DNA of 64,000 bases from Streblospio benedicti (taxonomy: Eukaryota > Annelida > Polychaeta > Spionida > Spionidae). Below the pieces are notes generated by a model. That model was not told the DNA's origin. It searched no databases and saw only the letters and a list, made by a program, of their open reading frames with translations. The stretch spans positions 14,157,200 through 14,221,199 of the forward strand of contig CM032659.1 in NCBI GenBank assembly GCA_019095985.1, given 5' to 3'. Each line of letters opens with the position of its first letter. Position 1 is the first letter of the stretch. Of the stretch, positions 32,561 through 53,360 are shown in pieces. The position numbers and the translations under genes are program-made.

Positions 32561-33716
32561 CCCTCGAGATAGTTTCTTCCGATAAGGTTGCATATGAAAT
32601 GTTCAGGGAAACCTCGTTATTCACTGGACAAAAGCCTGCAAGCAGAAAAACCAAACCCCCTTGTACATAAAAAGCTGAGCACATATAGTTGCAGAAAATA
32701 TAAAACCTACTGGTGAAACTGGTGCCAAGCTCGACGACATCCGGTTGAAGAGATAATTTGTGCATGTTACACCTGGCCCTGGCATGACAGTAAACCTACC
32801 CACCCCAGTAAAAAAAAAAAAAATGCAGATAGAACTCATGAAAGGAGTGCACTTGATCCTGACTGTCCTTTGCTCATAATGCAATCAAATATTCTAACAT
32901 GTTGGGCATTTTCAAATGTGAAATACGAGGTGAAATATCTATGATTCAGAGGAAAAGGTTGCCACGTACAGAACTCATGTAAAATTGAGAAAGTTCTTGA
33001 TTAGGAGAATATATAAAGATTTGGACAAAATTCAACAGTATTTTCTCGTAAAGTGGGTCCGTTATGGGAACATCTTTAGTGGTCAATTTTCTGAAGAGAT
33101 TTTTCTTGGCGCATCACCTCAAATTGCCACTTACAGTGGTCAATCTAAACAAATAGATTCAGTTACACAGTGGTATGCTCACCAAAGTTGGAATGCTATG
33201 CGAAATAGATTTTTAGGATTGCTTACAGTACAATAGGCCTTCCTCAGAGACCATGGACACCATTGAATTTAGTTGGGGAAATCTTTGGTCAGAAATTCAA
33301 AATGGCTACCAAAATAATTTTCTACATAGATATTAGTTTTTAGATTTTAATAAGGCTAAATTGGAGGCCAAAATTGTTTGATAATCAGATCATCATGTAA
33401 AACTCAATCTTGGAATCTAACAAATCATGTCATATAGTGCAGATGGAATATATTTCTTTCTATAACAACTCAATTTTGCTCACAAAAGTTTATTTTCAAA
33501 AAGAAAGAACATCATACGGTGGCCTCATAGAGTCCATGGCATATCATATACCAAAAGATAGTTATTAAATATTAATAAACCTTCATCCAAGATTAACTAC
33601 TCAGAATAAAAAGGCAAATTCCAAAATATTGAAAATTATTTAATACATAAAAAAAAAAAAATTCATGTAAATGCAGCAAATATCTTACTATTTTAAAATA
33701 AGAATATTAAAAAACA

Positions 33717-33722
33717 TTTATT
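33717..33722 (-). terminator. polyadenylation signal of alpha-tubulin copy 1
   Basis: AATAAA on the minus strand, 74 bp after the stop codon. Confidence 0.5.
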
Positions 33723-33795
33723 TCTTTACTACTTTGTAAATAATGTCACTAGTTTTCATACATTCAAATAAGCCACCAGGCTTTTTCCTGATTCT

Positions 33796-37944
<4,149 letters not shown>

Positions 37945-38061
37945 TTTGGGTTATTTTCTCTGTTGACCAAGGAGAAGCAGAGAAAGGAAAATTCCACTTG
38001 CGCAGCCGGCGGTGATGATCCGTTGCAAGGGTGTGTGTGGAGCGCGCCACCGCAGCCGAGC

Positions 38062-38069
38062 TTATATAG
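38062..38069 (-). promoter_or_regulatory. TATA box of alpha-tubulin copy 1
   Basis: TATATAAG on the minus strand in a GC-rich stretch, 118 bp before the ATG. Copies 3 and 4 have TATATAAGG in similar places. Confidence 0.75.
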
Positions 38070-38159
38070 CGAGCGATGGCGTGATCCCGGGGTGGCGACT
38101 CCACTGCTGCGCCTGTACGGGTGACTGCGTGTGGCTCTGATGTGGATGGACCCACATAC

Positions 38160-41100
38160 ATTTGTTGTTTTCTTCCAAGTTTGTCTATCCATCTGTTGTT
38201 GTTGTTTTTGTTTTTTACTTCTTTATTTTCTATAATGATTTTTTTCTCTTTCCTGTCTTTGTCTTTCTTTCTTCATTTTTTTCTTTCATTCATTCTTTCT
38301 TTGTTTCAATCTTTCTTTCATTCTATCTTTCTTTATTCATTTCCTTTATTTTCCTTTCAGTTTTTTCTCTTTTTTCAGCCTGTTTTGTGCGTGCGTGTAA
38401 TAGATTTTTTTTTTTATTAGCAAAACCTATAACGCCTTGTGCTGCCGCTTTCATCACTTTAATGACTTTTCTGTGGGACAAAACCCACAGAACCGTGCGG
38501 CAGCCTTTAAATACAAACTTCTCACCTTGGTACCCCTGTAATTAAACCCTAATTTGATATTTCCATTAATCGTGTCGACATTGCAATTACTTAGCCTTCA
38601 AAATTAAGTAGAGACCTGGCTTTTGATTACACAGGCTGTTGCAAAAACATTGAAACAATTTACCTTTAGATAACACTACCGTAAATAGTAGAAAATATTG
38701 GAAACAAGCCATGCTGATGCACTGGTGTGTGATTATCTACTTCATATTTACATGTGGCGACAATCGCGTTCCACCCCGTGGTTGCAAAAAACACATATTT
38801 GTTGCGGAAATGCCCACGCATGCCTCTATTCACAAAAACTATGCCTCGTACGTATATAGAGTATATAGTTTTTGTCTTAACATATAAGTATATATAACTT
38901 ACATCGCTTGATTATTAGAAATACATGACAAAAGTCTATTTTTACGTGGAGCATTCATCAGCGCGGTTAAAACAGCCAGCTGTATACTGTGTAGACTGCT
39001 ACTATCACGTCTGACTCACAGCTGCACCCGCCAACAAAATATCACCTGTTGCGGGTTGGCTGTCTTTTATTTATTTTATATTGGTACTATAATGTTTTGT
39101 TTTAAACGTACAATTACAATAGAATGGAAGACATTTAACAGTGTGTGCAAACCATCTCACATCAGTGACCGAATGCCCGTATGCATTCAGCTTTTTATAA
39201 AAGTGAATCATTTTTTCTGACCCCGGCATATCACCCGTACTATCACGTACCTTTAATACCTGAAGTCCACGTTTAATCTTACCACAAAAAGTAAATATGC
39301 CACTCAAAGGGGTCAGCAACTGAACCCACGAACGTTCCTCGTCCCCTCTGAGCATAGGCAGATCCAGCTTTTTTTCTCGTAGGAGTGTGATGGGCATTGC
39401 GACTAAATTTAAGACAGAATTTGATGGTATCTGAACCAGGGCGAACGCACTCCCAGTGGGCGGTAATTTGGGGGCCATCGTCTATTGTGCTGGGTGGGGG
39501 AGATGGAAGGGTTGTTAGCCGACAGACTGTCCTGCTGTCATATCAACAATCATTGAAGAAATTTCATGCGCAAGCGTGTACCATAATGTACCCTTTTGAA
39601 AATTCGTAAGTTAAAACATCTTTCCAACATCGTGGGAATGTTAACATTTTGACTACTTCATTATGTCTTTTCTTGGTATTTGGAGTATGAAATCGGTAGC
39701 ATTTTTAAAATATGCATTGTGAAATATATACATGTATCTTCAGTTTGAAATAAGGTTTTTCGAAAGTCTACTAATGAAAATGATGGACAAAAAGTGAGAC
39801 AAAAAGAATATCTGGTTATCCCTCACGGCCATCTCTTTAGAGGCCTTTGGAGGTCCAAAGAGCTGATCAAATGATATTTTGTGTGGTCAAAAGTGAAGAT
39901 TTCAATCATTAACAAAATTTTATTAATCTTATCATATATATATATAAAATGATCGTCCCTCCCCGTCCTTCATCCCTCCCATCAGCTGGTGCGGAACAAC
40001 ACCATCACCCCACTTCCATCATATCGCCATATGTCACAGCCATATACACAGAATATGACAATTATTTAATCCCCCTAATATCTGCCCCCCCCCCTCCGCT
40101 ACCCCTGGAAAACAGGTTTGGAACAAATTAAATGCCCCCCACCCTCCTCCACCCTTTCTTCCGCCTTTGTCCCCCTCTTTTCCCTCTTTTCTCCCCATCC
40201 CGGCCTCTCTCCCTCATGTCCATACAAACAGGTCCAGAACAGAGACAGACTAAATGAATATCCATCACATCCTTCCTACTGTGACATATGATGATGGGAG
40301 GAATTTGATGGAGGTATATGTTTTCCGTCACAAGTCTGTATTCTGACCGGAGATGGTGTGGTTGGGAGGCAGGGAGGTGGTAATGGAGGTGCATTTAATC
40401 TGTTCCAGCCTAGGAGGGTAATCACATTCTGTGTGCATGGGGGGGGTGGGGAAAGCTGGTGTTCGGGAAGGATCCATCTGTTTCAACCTCTGCAGGGTAT
40501 CCAACTAGTAATGTAATATTTGAATAAACATAGCGAAACTTTGTGTAGATATTCTTCGATTATGTCATACATCTGATGTTTCCACTTTTGGTGGAAGGTA
40601 AGGGGTTAAGAATAATAGAACACTGTTTCACTTTTTCGGAGCGTAACAAAAAGTAAATCATGCATAAATACACGGCTATACTATTAAACAGACTATCCTG
40701 ACAATATAACGCAAACAGCGATGAAACCGTGTGAAAATCGTGTTTGACGATCTTTGGCTGTTTCCGAATCACATCTGTCTAGCGTGACGTCAACAAAAAA
40801 ATGAAGCAATTTAAGACCAAAACTTTTCCATTTTGTAATAATAATAATATATACATTTTATATAGCGCAACCCTCAAAAAATAAATGTTCAAGTTCGCTG
40901 CATAGAGGAAATGTCCTCAGCCCTCGGTGAACAGATGCGTTTTTAACATAGATTTGAAATCGTCCAAATTGTCTTTTTGTCTTATATGGAGAGGTAAACT
41001 GTTCCACAACAGCGGCTATACTTTTAAACAGACTCCCCATAGACTTATAACCAAAAAAAGTTAAATGATAAAACCCTGTGAATGACCGTAAGCGTTGTGC

Positions 41101-42100
41101 TTTGGTTGCTTCCTACGGTGCCGACGTATGAAGCGGACGTGAAGGCAAAAAATCAAGGTTAGTATTTAACTTAAGTTTTTTAACTTTGAAGCATTAAGGA
41201 CAAGTAATACGCACAACTTATGACTGGCAAAAATTGATATAGTACCATCTTACGAAAGATATATACTTTGGATAACATTTTTAAAGCTATACACACTATA
41301 GGTTTTGTTAAGTGAAATAAATGGCATGAAACCCGAAATTAAGCTTATGTCGTGGTTGAAAACCTGGTCCTTAACATAGTTTTTAGCCTTTTCTGCCCTA
41401 AAAACGTATTATTTTACGGATTTTTTAATTCTAGAGTATTCTTCTGTATAACCTCTAAGAAATTACGTATTATTTATTGCTGTGATGGTATTTTAGACAG
41501 TGCTACACGATTAGAAAGAATCACAGAGATGACTTGTGTGAGCATCGGGAAAACAAGAAGTAGAAATCCAACATTTGCGTACATAATTCTATAGTTCACC
41601 ATACATAAAACGATGGTGAAATTAAATCTGCCAGTAATATTTCTCACTAATTGAAATAAAGTTCGTATACAACTGAATACTGATAAAAATAGTCATGTGT
41701 GATGTTATACATGGCCATTCTCTGACTTCTGCTCTTAAGAAGTTTAAAAGCAGAATAAAATGAGTGCTGTATTCTATTGTCCCTATACACCGATTAAACT
41801 ACAAAAATTTACATCTTCACCACATGCACCAGTACAGGCCATTGCCGTTGTTGTGTATTGTGATTCAATGCACACATTGCAGTCGCAGTGCATAATTACT
41901 CACATAACTCAAGCTTTCACTTACTTGACTCAGCTTAATCTATTTGATGTAGGCCTACACAAGCGACAAGGTATAGTAATTACTGCCTGTAGATCCTTAC
42001 AAGAAACTACTGATTTACCAATAGCACGCGATCACTAGTATTCAATGTATGGAAAAAAACAAAAACAACATTTCAAACAAGGTCACTTTGGCGGATGTAA
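38160..42100. other. intergenic, no gene recognised
   Basis: Starts with a pyrimidine-rich CTTT/ATTC stretch (38190-38370). A 135-codon open frame at 39071-39478 on the minus strand resembles nothing I know. Runs of C occur at 40085-40200. Confidence 0.5.
40660..41150. repeat. two diverged direct repeats of about 140 bp
   Basis: GGCTATACTATTAAACAGAC (near 40675) and GGCTATACTTTTAAACAGAC (near 41012) each lead into similar sequence (AAACCGTGTGAA, AAACCCTGTGAA). The intervening part has TTTTATATAGCGC, a word common in dispersed animal repeats. Confidence 0.5.
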
Positions 42101-42113
42101 GGTGTAATTCTTA

Positions 42114-42442
42114 AGGGAACGACCATATATAAATAACAATATCGGGAGGGGGAGTTCGTCCATTTTTTTTTATCTCAAAGAAAAGGTTAACCGGCCCCCC
42201 TATCAACATTTTAAAAAGTTGAGTGACCCCCCCCCCCCACACACACACACCGCCTGCTAAAGCAAAAGTGCTCTACATAGTCATGCAGTTTCAGACAATT
42301 GCTAAAAGAAAATATTTGAAAAAATAAACCATAGCATGATAAAAAAAAGTTCGGCGACCCCCCCAAAAAGGGGGGGAAAAAAGTTGGACGCCCCGCCCCA
42401 TCTTTTGGACGACCCCCGGTATCATTATTTATGATCGTTCCC
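42114..42442. mobile_element. MITE, GGGAACGAYCATA termini, copy 1
   Basis: Left GGGAACGACCATATATAAA and the reverse complement of the right end GGGAACGATCATAAATAATG are inverted repeats. The interior has C-rich runs and AAACCATAGCATGATAAAAA. A copy at 62532 has TTA on both sides, suggesting PIF/Harbinger. It lies downstream of alpha-tubulin copy 2. Confidence 0.7.
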
Positions 42443-42771
42443 CAAAAGATGCGATGCCTCCCTCCCTATCGGATTTTACGAGACAATAATGTAAGGTTTT
42501 GTGTATTTTATTTATATAATACAATTGTTGTATGTGTATGTGTGTTTTATTAGATCTTTTTAAAACATTCATCACATCAAAGAAAACGTAATTCATTAAA
42601 GTGTTGCCCGTTGCTGGATGTACTTCAACTTTGTATTTTGATCCATAAGTAAAATGAACATCAAGAGAATGTATTTTTTAACTTCAACAAACTACAATGG
42701 TTTGTAGAAGGATTTATGAAATAGATAAGTACGAAACAAATGATAACTAGACACAATTCCAACAAAATCTG

Positions 42772-42777
42772 TTTATT
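42772..42777 (-). terminator. polyadenylation signal of alpha-tubulin copy 2
   Basis: AATAAA on the minus strand, 152 bp past the stop codon; the same signal is found in copy 3 at 47840-47845. Confidence 0.5.
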
Positions 42778-42929
42778 TTGTACTTTACCAAACGGAGTTT
42801 TAATCTTGAAAAACTGCTTATGGCAGGTGCAATGTGATTTACGTAAACCAGTGGAAAAACAAAAGAAACCAAGTACAATGCACAATATTACACATTATTT
42901 TTTTCCGTACAACATCCAAACAAGGAAAC

Positions 42930-45638
<2,709 letters not shown>

Positions 45639-45769
45639 TTAGTTTAAATATGATAAATACAGTGAAACCTGACTTATGTGGACACCTTGGGAGATTTGAA
45701 CGTATCTACATATATAACAGGCATCCTCAAATAAAAGGTTCATTTTATGTATGATGGATAGAAGAATGA

Positions 45770-45800
<31 letters not shown>

Positions 45801-47370
45801 TTTTTTTTCCCCCAAAAAAAATTTTAAAAAATTTTTAAAAAAGGGTTTAGCCCCCCCAAAAAAATTTTTTTTTTTTAAAAAAAAAAAATTTTTTTTTGGG
45901 GGGGTTTTTTAAAATTTTTTTTTTGGGGGGAAAAAATTTTTAAAAAAAATTTTTTTTTTTAAAAAAAAAAAAGGGGGTTTTTTTTAAATTTTTTTTTAAA
46001 AGGGGGGGGAAATTTTTTTTAAAACCCAAAAAAAATTGGGGGGGAAAAAGGTTAAAAAAAACCGCAAAAAAAAAAAAAACCCCCAACTTAAAAGGAAAAC
46101 CCCAAAAAAATTTGGGTTAAAACCCCTTTTTTTTTAAAAAAAAAACCCCAAATTTTTGGGTTTTTAAAATTTTTTTTCCCCCTTTTTTCCCCCCCCTTTT
46201 TTTCCCAAAAAAAAATTTTTTTTTTTTCCCCTTTTTTTTTTTAAATTTTTTTTTTTTTTTAAAAAACCCCCCCCAAAAAAAATTGGTTTTTAAAAAAAAT
46301 TTTAAAAATTTTAAAAAAAAAAATTTTAAAATTTTTTCCCCAAAAGAAAAAAGGGGAAATTTTTTTTTGGGAAATTTTTAAAATTAAATTTTTTAAAAAA
46401 AATTTTAAAAAAAAATTTTTTTGGTTTTTTGGGGGGGGTTTTTTCCTTTGGGGGTTTTAAAAAAAAAAGGGGGTTTTTTTTTTTTTCCCCGCCCTTAAAA
46501 AAAAAAAATTTTTCCCCCTTTTTTTTTTTTTTTTTTTTTTAAAAAAACCCCTTTTTTTCCTTTTTTTTTTAAAAAAAAACCCTTTTTTAAAAAAAAGGGG
46601 GGGAAAAAAAATTTTTTTTCCTTTGGAAAAAAAAAACCCAAACCCCCCTTTCCTTTTTTGGGGAAAAAAAAAAAAAAAAAAAAAAAACCCCCTTTTTTGG
46701 GGGGTTTTTTTTAAAATAAAAAAAAGGGGAGGGGGAGTTCGCCCATTTTTTTTTCCAAAAAAACCCCCCCCAAAAAAATTTTAAAAAGGGGTTTTCCCCC
46801 CCCCCCCCCCCCCCCCCCAAAACCCCCCCAAAAAACCCCCAACCCCCTTTAAAAAAAAATTTTTTTAAAAAAACCCAAAATTTTTTTAAAAAAAAAAAAA
46901 AAAAAACCCCCCCCCCCCCCCCAAAAAAAAATTTTTTTTTTGGGGGGCCCCCCCCCTTTTTTTCCCTTAAAGGTTTTTTTTTTTTTAAAAAAAATTTTGT
47001 TTTTTTTTTTTTTTTAAAATTTTAAAAAAAAAAAAAAAAAATTTTTTTTAAAAATTTTTTTTTTTTAAAAAAAAAAAAATTTTTTTTTTTTTTTAAAAAA
47101 AAATTTTTTTTAAAAAATTTTTAAAATTTTTTTTAAAAAAAAAAAAAATTTTTTTAAAAAAAAAAAAAATTTTAAAAACCCCGGGGGGAAAAAAAAAAAT
47201 TTTTTTTTTTTTTTAAAAAAAAAAAAGGGAAAATTTTTTCCCCCCTTTTTTTTTTTGGGAAAAAAAAAGGAAATTAAAATTTTTCCCCCCCCTTTTTTTT
47301 TTTAAAAAAAAAATTTAAAAAAAATTTTTTTTTTTGGGGGAAAAAATTTTTAAAAAAAACCCCCCCCCCC
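45770..47370. other. homopolymer-block artefact
   Basis: About 1.6 kb made almost only of runs of A, T, C or G. At 46728-46760 the words GGGGAGGGGGAGTTCGCCC and the following T run match 42143-42170 of the MITE next to copy 2, with runs inflated. It is real sequence misread, or failed consensus, not a biological repeat. Confidence 0.85.
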
Positions 47371-47530
47371 ATTGCTAAAAAAGAAAATAAACTTTGAAAA
47401 AATAAACCATAGCATGATAAAAAAGTTCAGCGCCCCCCCAAAAAGGGGGATGGGGATTGGACGCCCCCCGCCCCATCTTTTTGGACAACCCCCCGGTATC
47501 ATTATTTATAATCGTTCCCAAAAAGATGCC
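47371..47530. mobile_element. MITE, GGGAACGAYCATA termini, copy 2 (right part)
   Basis: Matches 42300-42442 with many small indels, including AAACCATAGCATGATAAAAA and the right end ATTTATAATCGTTCCC. The left part is buried in the homopolymer block. Confidence 0.65.
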
Positions 47531-48769
47531 TCCCTCCTATCGGATTACGAGACAATAATGGTATGTGTATTTTTTCATTTTATATAATACAATTGTTGTA
47601 TGTGTATGTGTGTTTTATTAGATCTTTTTAAAACATTCATCACATCAAAGAAAACGTAATTCATTAAAGTGTTGTCCGTTGCTGGATGTACTTCAACTTT
47701 GTATTTTGATCCATAAGTAAAATGAACATCAAGAGAATGTATTTTTTAACTTCAACAAACTACAATGGTTTGTAGAAGGATTTATGTAATAGATAAGTAC
47801 GAAACAAATGATAACTAGACACAATTCCAACAAAATCTGTTTATTTTGTACTTTACCAAACGGAGTTTTAATCTTGAAAAACTGCTTATATGGCAGGTGC
47901 AATATGATTTATGTAAACCAGTGAAAAAAAAAAAAAAACAAAGTACAATGCACAATGTACACATTTATTTTTTTTACACATCCAAACAAGTAAACTTAAT
48001 ATTCATCGCCATGCCCTTCTTCGTCTTCACCTTCACCTTCAAAGAGAATCAACTCCAACCTCTTTCGTAATCCTTCTCCAGAACAGCGAGATCCTCACGG
48101 GCCTCAAACTCTCCCTCCTCCATGCTTTTTTCCCACGTACCCCAGTGGACAAAGGGCTTGGCATACATCAAATCAAACTTGTGATCAGACGAGCCCAGGC
48201 CTCAGCAATTACGTGGTGTTGCTCAACGCATGCACAGCACGCTGAACCTTAGCCCAGATCATACAGGAACCCACCACAGTTGGGGGCTGGTAGTTGGTAC
48301 CAACTTTGAAGCCAGTTGGACACCAATCAACAAACTGGATGGTTTCTCTTGGTCTTGATGGTGGCGATGGCAGCATTGACATCATAGGGACAACATCCCC
48401 ACGGTACAGCATGCAGCAGGCCATGTACTTGCCATGACGGGGGTCACATTTCACCATCTGGTTGGCTGGCTCAAAGCAGGCATTGGTGATCTCAGCAGCA
48501 ACAGAAGGCTGCTCATGATAAGCCTTTTCAGCAGAGATGACTGGGGCATATGTGGCAAGAGGAAGTGAATACGGGGTAAGGGCACCGTTGGTCTGGAACT
48601 CTGTCAGAGATCATTAAAGGGCACCATCGAACCCTCAGGGAGGCAGTGATGGAGCTGACAATCCTGACCAATCAACCTGTTGAGGTTGGTATAAGTGGGA
48701 CGCTCGATGTCAAGGTTTCTCCTGCAGATATCATAGATGGCCTCGTTGTCGACCATGAAGGCGCAGTCA

Positions 48770-48874
<105 letters not shown>

Positions 48875-49332
48875 TTACAGTCAACAGAGACGTTCCATAA
48901 GAAGGGAGGTGAATCCAGATCCGTGCCACCACCGAAGGAGTGGAAGATGAGGAATCCCTGAAGACCGGTGCACTGGTCAGCCAGCTTCCTGATGCGGTCA
49001 AGCACCAAGTCGACGATCTCCTTGCCGATGGTGTAGTGACCACGGGCGTAGTTGTTGGCAGCATCCTCCTTGCCGGTGATGAGCTGCTCAGGGTGGAACA
49101 GCTGGCGGTAGGTGCCGGTACGCACCTCATCTGAAAGAGATGTTTTATATATGAATTTCTTATACAATACAAGGACGTCTACATGAATAATTAGCTAAAA
49201 TAAGTTTTGTGTGCATTGTCTCAGCAAGCCAAACCGTAATCTTTTATTTCTGACTCAAATGTACGTTGCAATGTGTACAAAAAGAAATGATTAAAAGAGA
49301 ATTAATGAATATGTAATTCTTTCGTTGACTAA

Positions 49333-49854
49333 AGCGAGGGGCACATTCCACCTTGCGGCGGTGGTCGCCGCAAGGCTTTTTGAGGTCTGCGGCGTCTACG
49401 ACGTTTTCCGCACGCATGGACACAAGTATAGTTGTGGGCATATACGCACGGGCTCCTTACGTTGTGCGTGCGTCGGCACAGGGAGTGGTTTTTATTGAGG
49501 GGGCCGTGCCCTCAACTTGCATAGAACGTGCGATGCACTCGCGTATAACCTACGTTTCTACGCACCTTTTGATTACAAAGCACGGGCACGGTCAATGTAC
49601 AGGAAAGCACGGCCCCTGTACTGTGTCCATGCCGACATGTGCGGGTAAAATCATCTGCGTTTAATGTAAAGGTCACCGCACTGCTTCCTTACGAGTCAGA
49701 CCGCATGACGTAGGGTGGTAAATAGAAAGAAGTTTGTCTTCTACGGCCACCGTTTGCCGTTGCCGCACTGTACCTCACGGATCCTCACGTTTTTCTATGC
49801 GTTTTTGCACAGACAGGCTGTAGACCCACCTTGCGGTGGAATGTGCCCCTCACT
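49333..49854. mobile_element. 522-bp MITE in tubulin intron 2, duplicate of 44271-44807
   Basis: Same ends, same TAA flanks (49330-49332, 49855-49857) and same insertion point as in copy 2, with many small indels. The insertion therefore predates the copy 2/copy 3 split. Confidence 0.82.
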
Positions 49855-50431
49855 TAAAGTAGAAACTAAAATGACAATCATATCGATTTGTAATCATATG
49901 AAATAATTGTTTCCCGTTTCCTATTCCATGGAGCTATGCACTTTTTTAAATAATTATTTAAAAAGGTGTGAAACTTCAATAAAGTTCTGTTGTTCACTCT
50001 ATATTAAATAAACAGTGATGCGTCAGCAGCATCTCTCTAGATTTATAGGCATTTTGTAGGAAGGTCATGTTGAGCCACATACAGCAGCCTTGCTCTGCTC
50101 AGCTCATGAGTCAGCAACATGAGCATCCACATAAGTGAGTGAAAAATACTGCGCAAAATGCTGATATGAGCCAGTATATTTTGTAGGCTAAACGTATACT
50201 TTGAATGAGGCCACGAATGCTGTATCGTGATTTAGATGTTTGATGATTCCACGTCTTTCATTTTTAATGGTTTTCTAAGTAGAGAGAAAAAAATCAAACC
50301 AACCAATAATGATTGCCTGAACACTGACGACGACCCTGGGCCTCTTTTGTGACTGTGTCTGATTGGTTTGGTGCATTCATAGTGAATGAATCACCAGCTT
50401 TAGTTGTATAGCCCTAATGATACTGATGTTA

Positions 50432-50677
<246 letters not shown>

Positions 50678-51797
50678 TTAGTTTAAATATGATAAATACA
50701 GTGAAACCTGACTTATGTGGACACCTTGGGGAGATTTGAAACGTATCTACATATAACAGGCATCCTCAAATAAAAGGTTCATTTTATGTATGATGGATAG
50801 AAGAAATTATGGTCACCCTTCAAACATACGTCTAGCACCAAGGTAACGCATGGGAATCCACGTGTTATATTATAATGGGAGTTACTGTGCAAAACGCTCT
50901 ACTTCAGAGATCACATAAATATTTGTAAATTGGATGCTAAGAGCTGCTTTTTGATGGTGCCAATATATTGTGGTATATTGCAGGGTAAACGAAGTACCAC
51001 GACGTACATCCTCCCTCCCATGGCTTTTATTAGATTTTGGCCAAGGCTAACTCATTTTAAACATACTGCCATGCTGACATCATTTAAAGCAGTGCCGGCC
51101 ATGCTGTTGAGAAGGAACTTTGAGTAGTGTTGTACGCGGTATAATACTATTCTTGGTCAGCTGATGTTATGAACAGGGGCACCTGTATTGTGGAAGGTTT
51201 GAAGTACAGCGTTCATTGTTTTGCATGTCATAGGTTATAGAGCGGACAGTCATCAAATTTAAGAATGGATAACAATCACTTTAAAGCTACATATTCGTGG
51301 CAATTTACATATTGCATGGCTGCCACCACCCAGGGAGAATACGAGGAAACAGATAATTTTGTAAAAGAATTACCCTGTGGGTAGTTTTCATAGAATTTAA
51401 GTTTGGGTCCTACATTCAATGAAATTTTAGGGAATTCTATTTTTGGTGTAAATTTTCGGGGAGAATTAAGAAAATATGCGACAACAAAATTGGATAAATA
51501 TTGTTAATAAAAAAACCAGGGAATTCAGGGCATTTGAAATATATTTTGCATCCTTGTAATAGCATATTTTCATTGCACTAAAATGGCCTTCTCTTGTGCA
51601 TAAACAAATCCTATTTATGCAATACTGTGTGGTGATGTCAAAGCAATGTTGAAGATGATGTCTAATCTTAAACCACGGTACACCTTGATATATTCAGGAG
51701 GTTGTTTTGTGATTAATCCTGATTACTTTTGATTGGCTGCACCTTATGCAACCGTCGTGTTAATAAGTCTGCCAATAAACTTAACACGTATATATAG

Positions 51798-51974
51798 CAA
51801 AACCTCGAATTAAGATCAATTAAGACCACACCCATAATATCAATTTTCGCGGTTCCAAACCGTCGTAGTGAGACCACTGGGGACCTCCGTAAAGAGACAA
51901 ACTCTCTTTAAACGTAACATAACACCATACCAGGCAAGTCACAGGGGTGGTCTTAATAGAGAGGTTCTACTGTA
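51798..51974. mobile_element. MITE, TACAGTRGAACC family, copy 5
   Basis: Left AAAACCTCGAATTAAGATC, right GGTGGTCTTAATAGAGAGG and TTCTACTGTA, internal AGTGAGACCACTGGGG. Confidence 0.6.
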
Positions 51975-52224
51975 GTGTGGTGGCCTGACTGATAAGGGTC
52001 TACTGCACGCTCTGTGGCGCTATGATGCAACTTGCAATTGCATTTGATACGCGTAATCTAACTCAATGACTGACTGCTCGCCCATCGCATTTGGGTATTT
52101 TAGCAAATTAATTAAACAGGTTTTGCCATTGGAAATCCATACCACATGGCGTGTAGCTGCCGTAATGTATGAGATATCCCACATGCAATGGTGCATATGG
52201 TGCTCAGTTTCCAATGTATTGAAC

Positions 52225-52416
52225 TACAGTAGGGCCTTCACTTATAAATCCACCTTTATCGAGAGACCACCTTTATGATAAGACCATCATTAATTCTATA
52301 GATGCCACAATTTTTCATGGATGGAGCAGTTCAAACCTCAATAAAGATATCACCTCTCTATTGAGACGACTTGAAAGCAGCCCCGTGGATGGTCTTGATA
52401 GAGAGGTTTCACTGCA
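52225..52416. mobile_element. MITE, TACAGTRGAACC family, copy 6
   Basis: Left TACAGTAGGGCCTTCAC, right GGTCTTGATAGAGAGGTTTC and ACTGCA, with internal CTCTATTGAGACGACTTGAA. Confidence 0.65.
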
Positions 52417-53326
52417 GTGGTCGCCTGGTGTAGCATTGCGTGGTATAAAAGGCCTAGATTGCATTGCAACCTATAATTATAGGCTAAAATCGCATTTTGT
52501 AATGTTAAATAGTTAACCTGTGGGCATGCAAAGTAGTGATCGATTTTGTTTTGAACCGGGAGAGATGGTGCTATTCATGCATTCGATGATTCTAGCTGTT
52601 CAGTGCAGTGAGTGTTGCATAGGGCATATCTAGGGATGGGCACAGGTCACTGAGGAACGCCCACCCCCTTTCCCCAAATATTGTTGTGTTTTATTGCTTT
52701 TTGACCGCACGTACAAAACCCATGAGAGATCCTTTAATTACAGCCCCACGACCCAACCCCTTTCCAAAAAACGTGCATACATTACACAGAATAGAAAGCC
52801 TGATCGAGATTTGTTTAAAAATGCAACAGTTACAAAAATGATGCTGTCGCCTTTGTTCTAGCCCCCAGTAAATAGCTTGAAATTGATAGATCTCTGTTCC
52901 CGTGTGACTGCAGCAGGGGTGCACTGCTATTAGGAACCGTGCCCTCAAATAGTACATGTGTTATAAATTTGCAACTGTAGATATCATTCTGCAGTGATAA
53001 TCGTAACACCATGTCTCTATAATTGTCCACCCAAACGCTTGAGTCATGCAACGTTCACATCATAAAATATGTTAATGGAGTAGTGGGCCGCGGTGCTGGG
53101 CTATCTCCATCCCATGCCTAGATACAGGTTTTCATTTTCATAATGTTATTTCCCCTTCTGCAATGTCGTCAGCCCACGCAAAGTTATATATGTCGCATGT
53201 GATGCGCGTATGACTGTATAATAAAGTAAAATGTCAAATTAGAACTTACCATTTTTGCTGAAGTATTCACCGGGAGGGGCTTTACTCTCACAGTCGACGC
53301 TGATGGGTCGCGAGCAAGAGGGACTG

Positions 53327-53334
53327 TGACGTCA
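53327..53334. promoter_or_regulatory. CRE-like palindrome near the start of alpha-tubulin copy 3
   Basis: TGACGTCA, the full cAMP-response element palindrome, lies about 20-30 bp downstream of the TATA box, near the expected start site. Confidence 0.45.
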
Positions 53335-53352
53335 CGGGGCGGCAGCAGGGCC

Positions 53353-53360
53353 TTATATAC
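53353..53360 (-). promoter_or_regulatory. TATA box of alpha-tubulin copy 3
   Basis: GTATATAAGG on the minus strand, about 100 bp before the ATG, followed upstream by GGC repeats (53370-53395). Confidence 0.75.

Noticed and set aside
32985-33236. 83-codon plus-strand frame
   Set aside because: AT-rich, no homology recognised, and length is within chance expectation for this composition.
38190-38430. CTTT/ATTC-rich stretch as a promoter element of tubulin copy 1
   Set aside because: It is a simple pyrimidine-rich tract more than 120 bp upstream of the TATA box; nothing shows function.
39071-39478. 135-codon minus-strand frame starting MAPKLPPTGS
   Set aside because: No recognisable domain, no splice or promoter support, and the segment overlaps a half-site of the GCATAGGC MITE family.
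45770-47370. Novel low-complexity or satellite element
   Set aside because: Its skeleton matches a neighbouring MITE with inflated runs and it borders an indel-rich duplicate, so it is best explained as sequencing or consensus failure.
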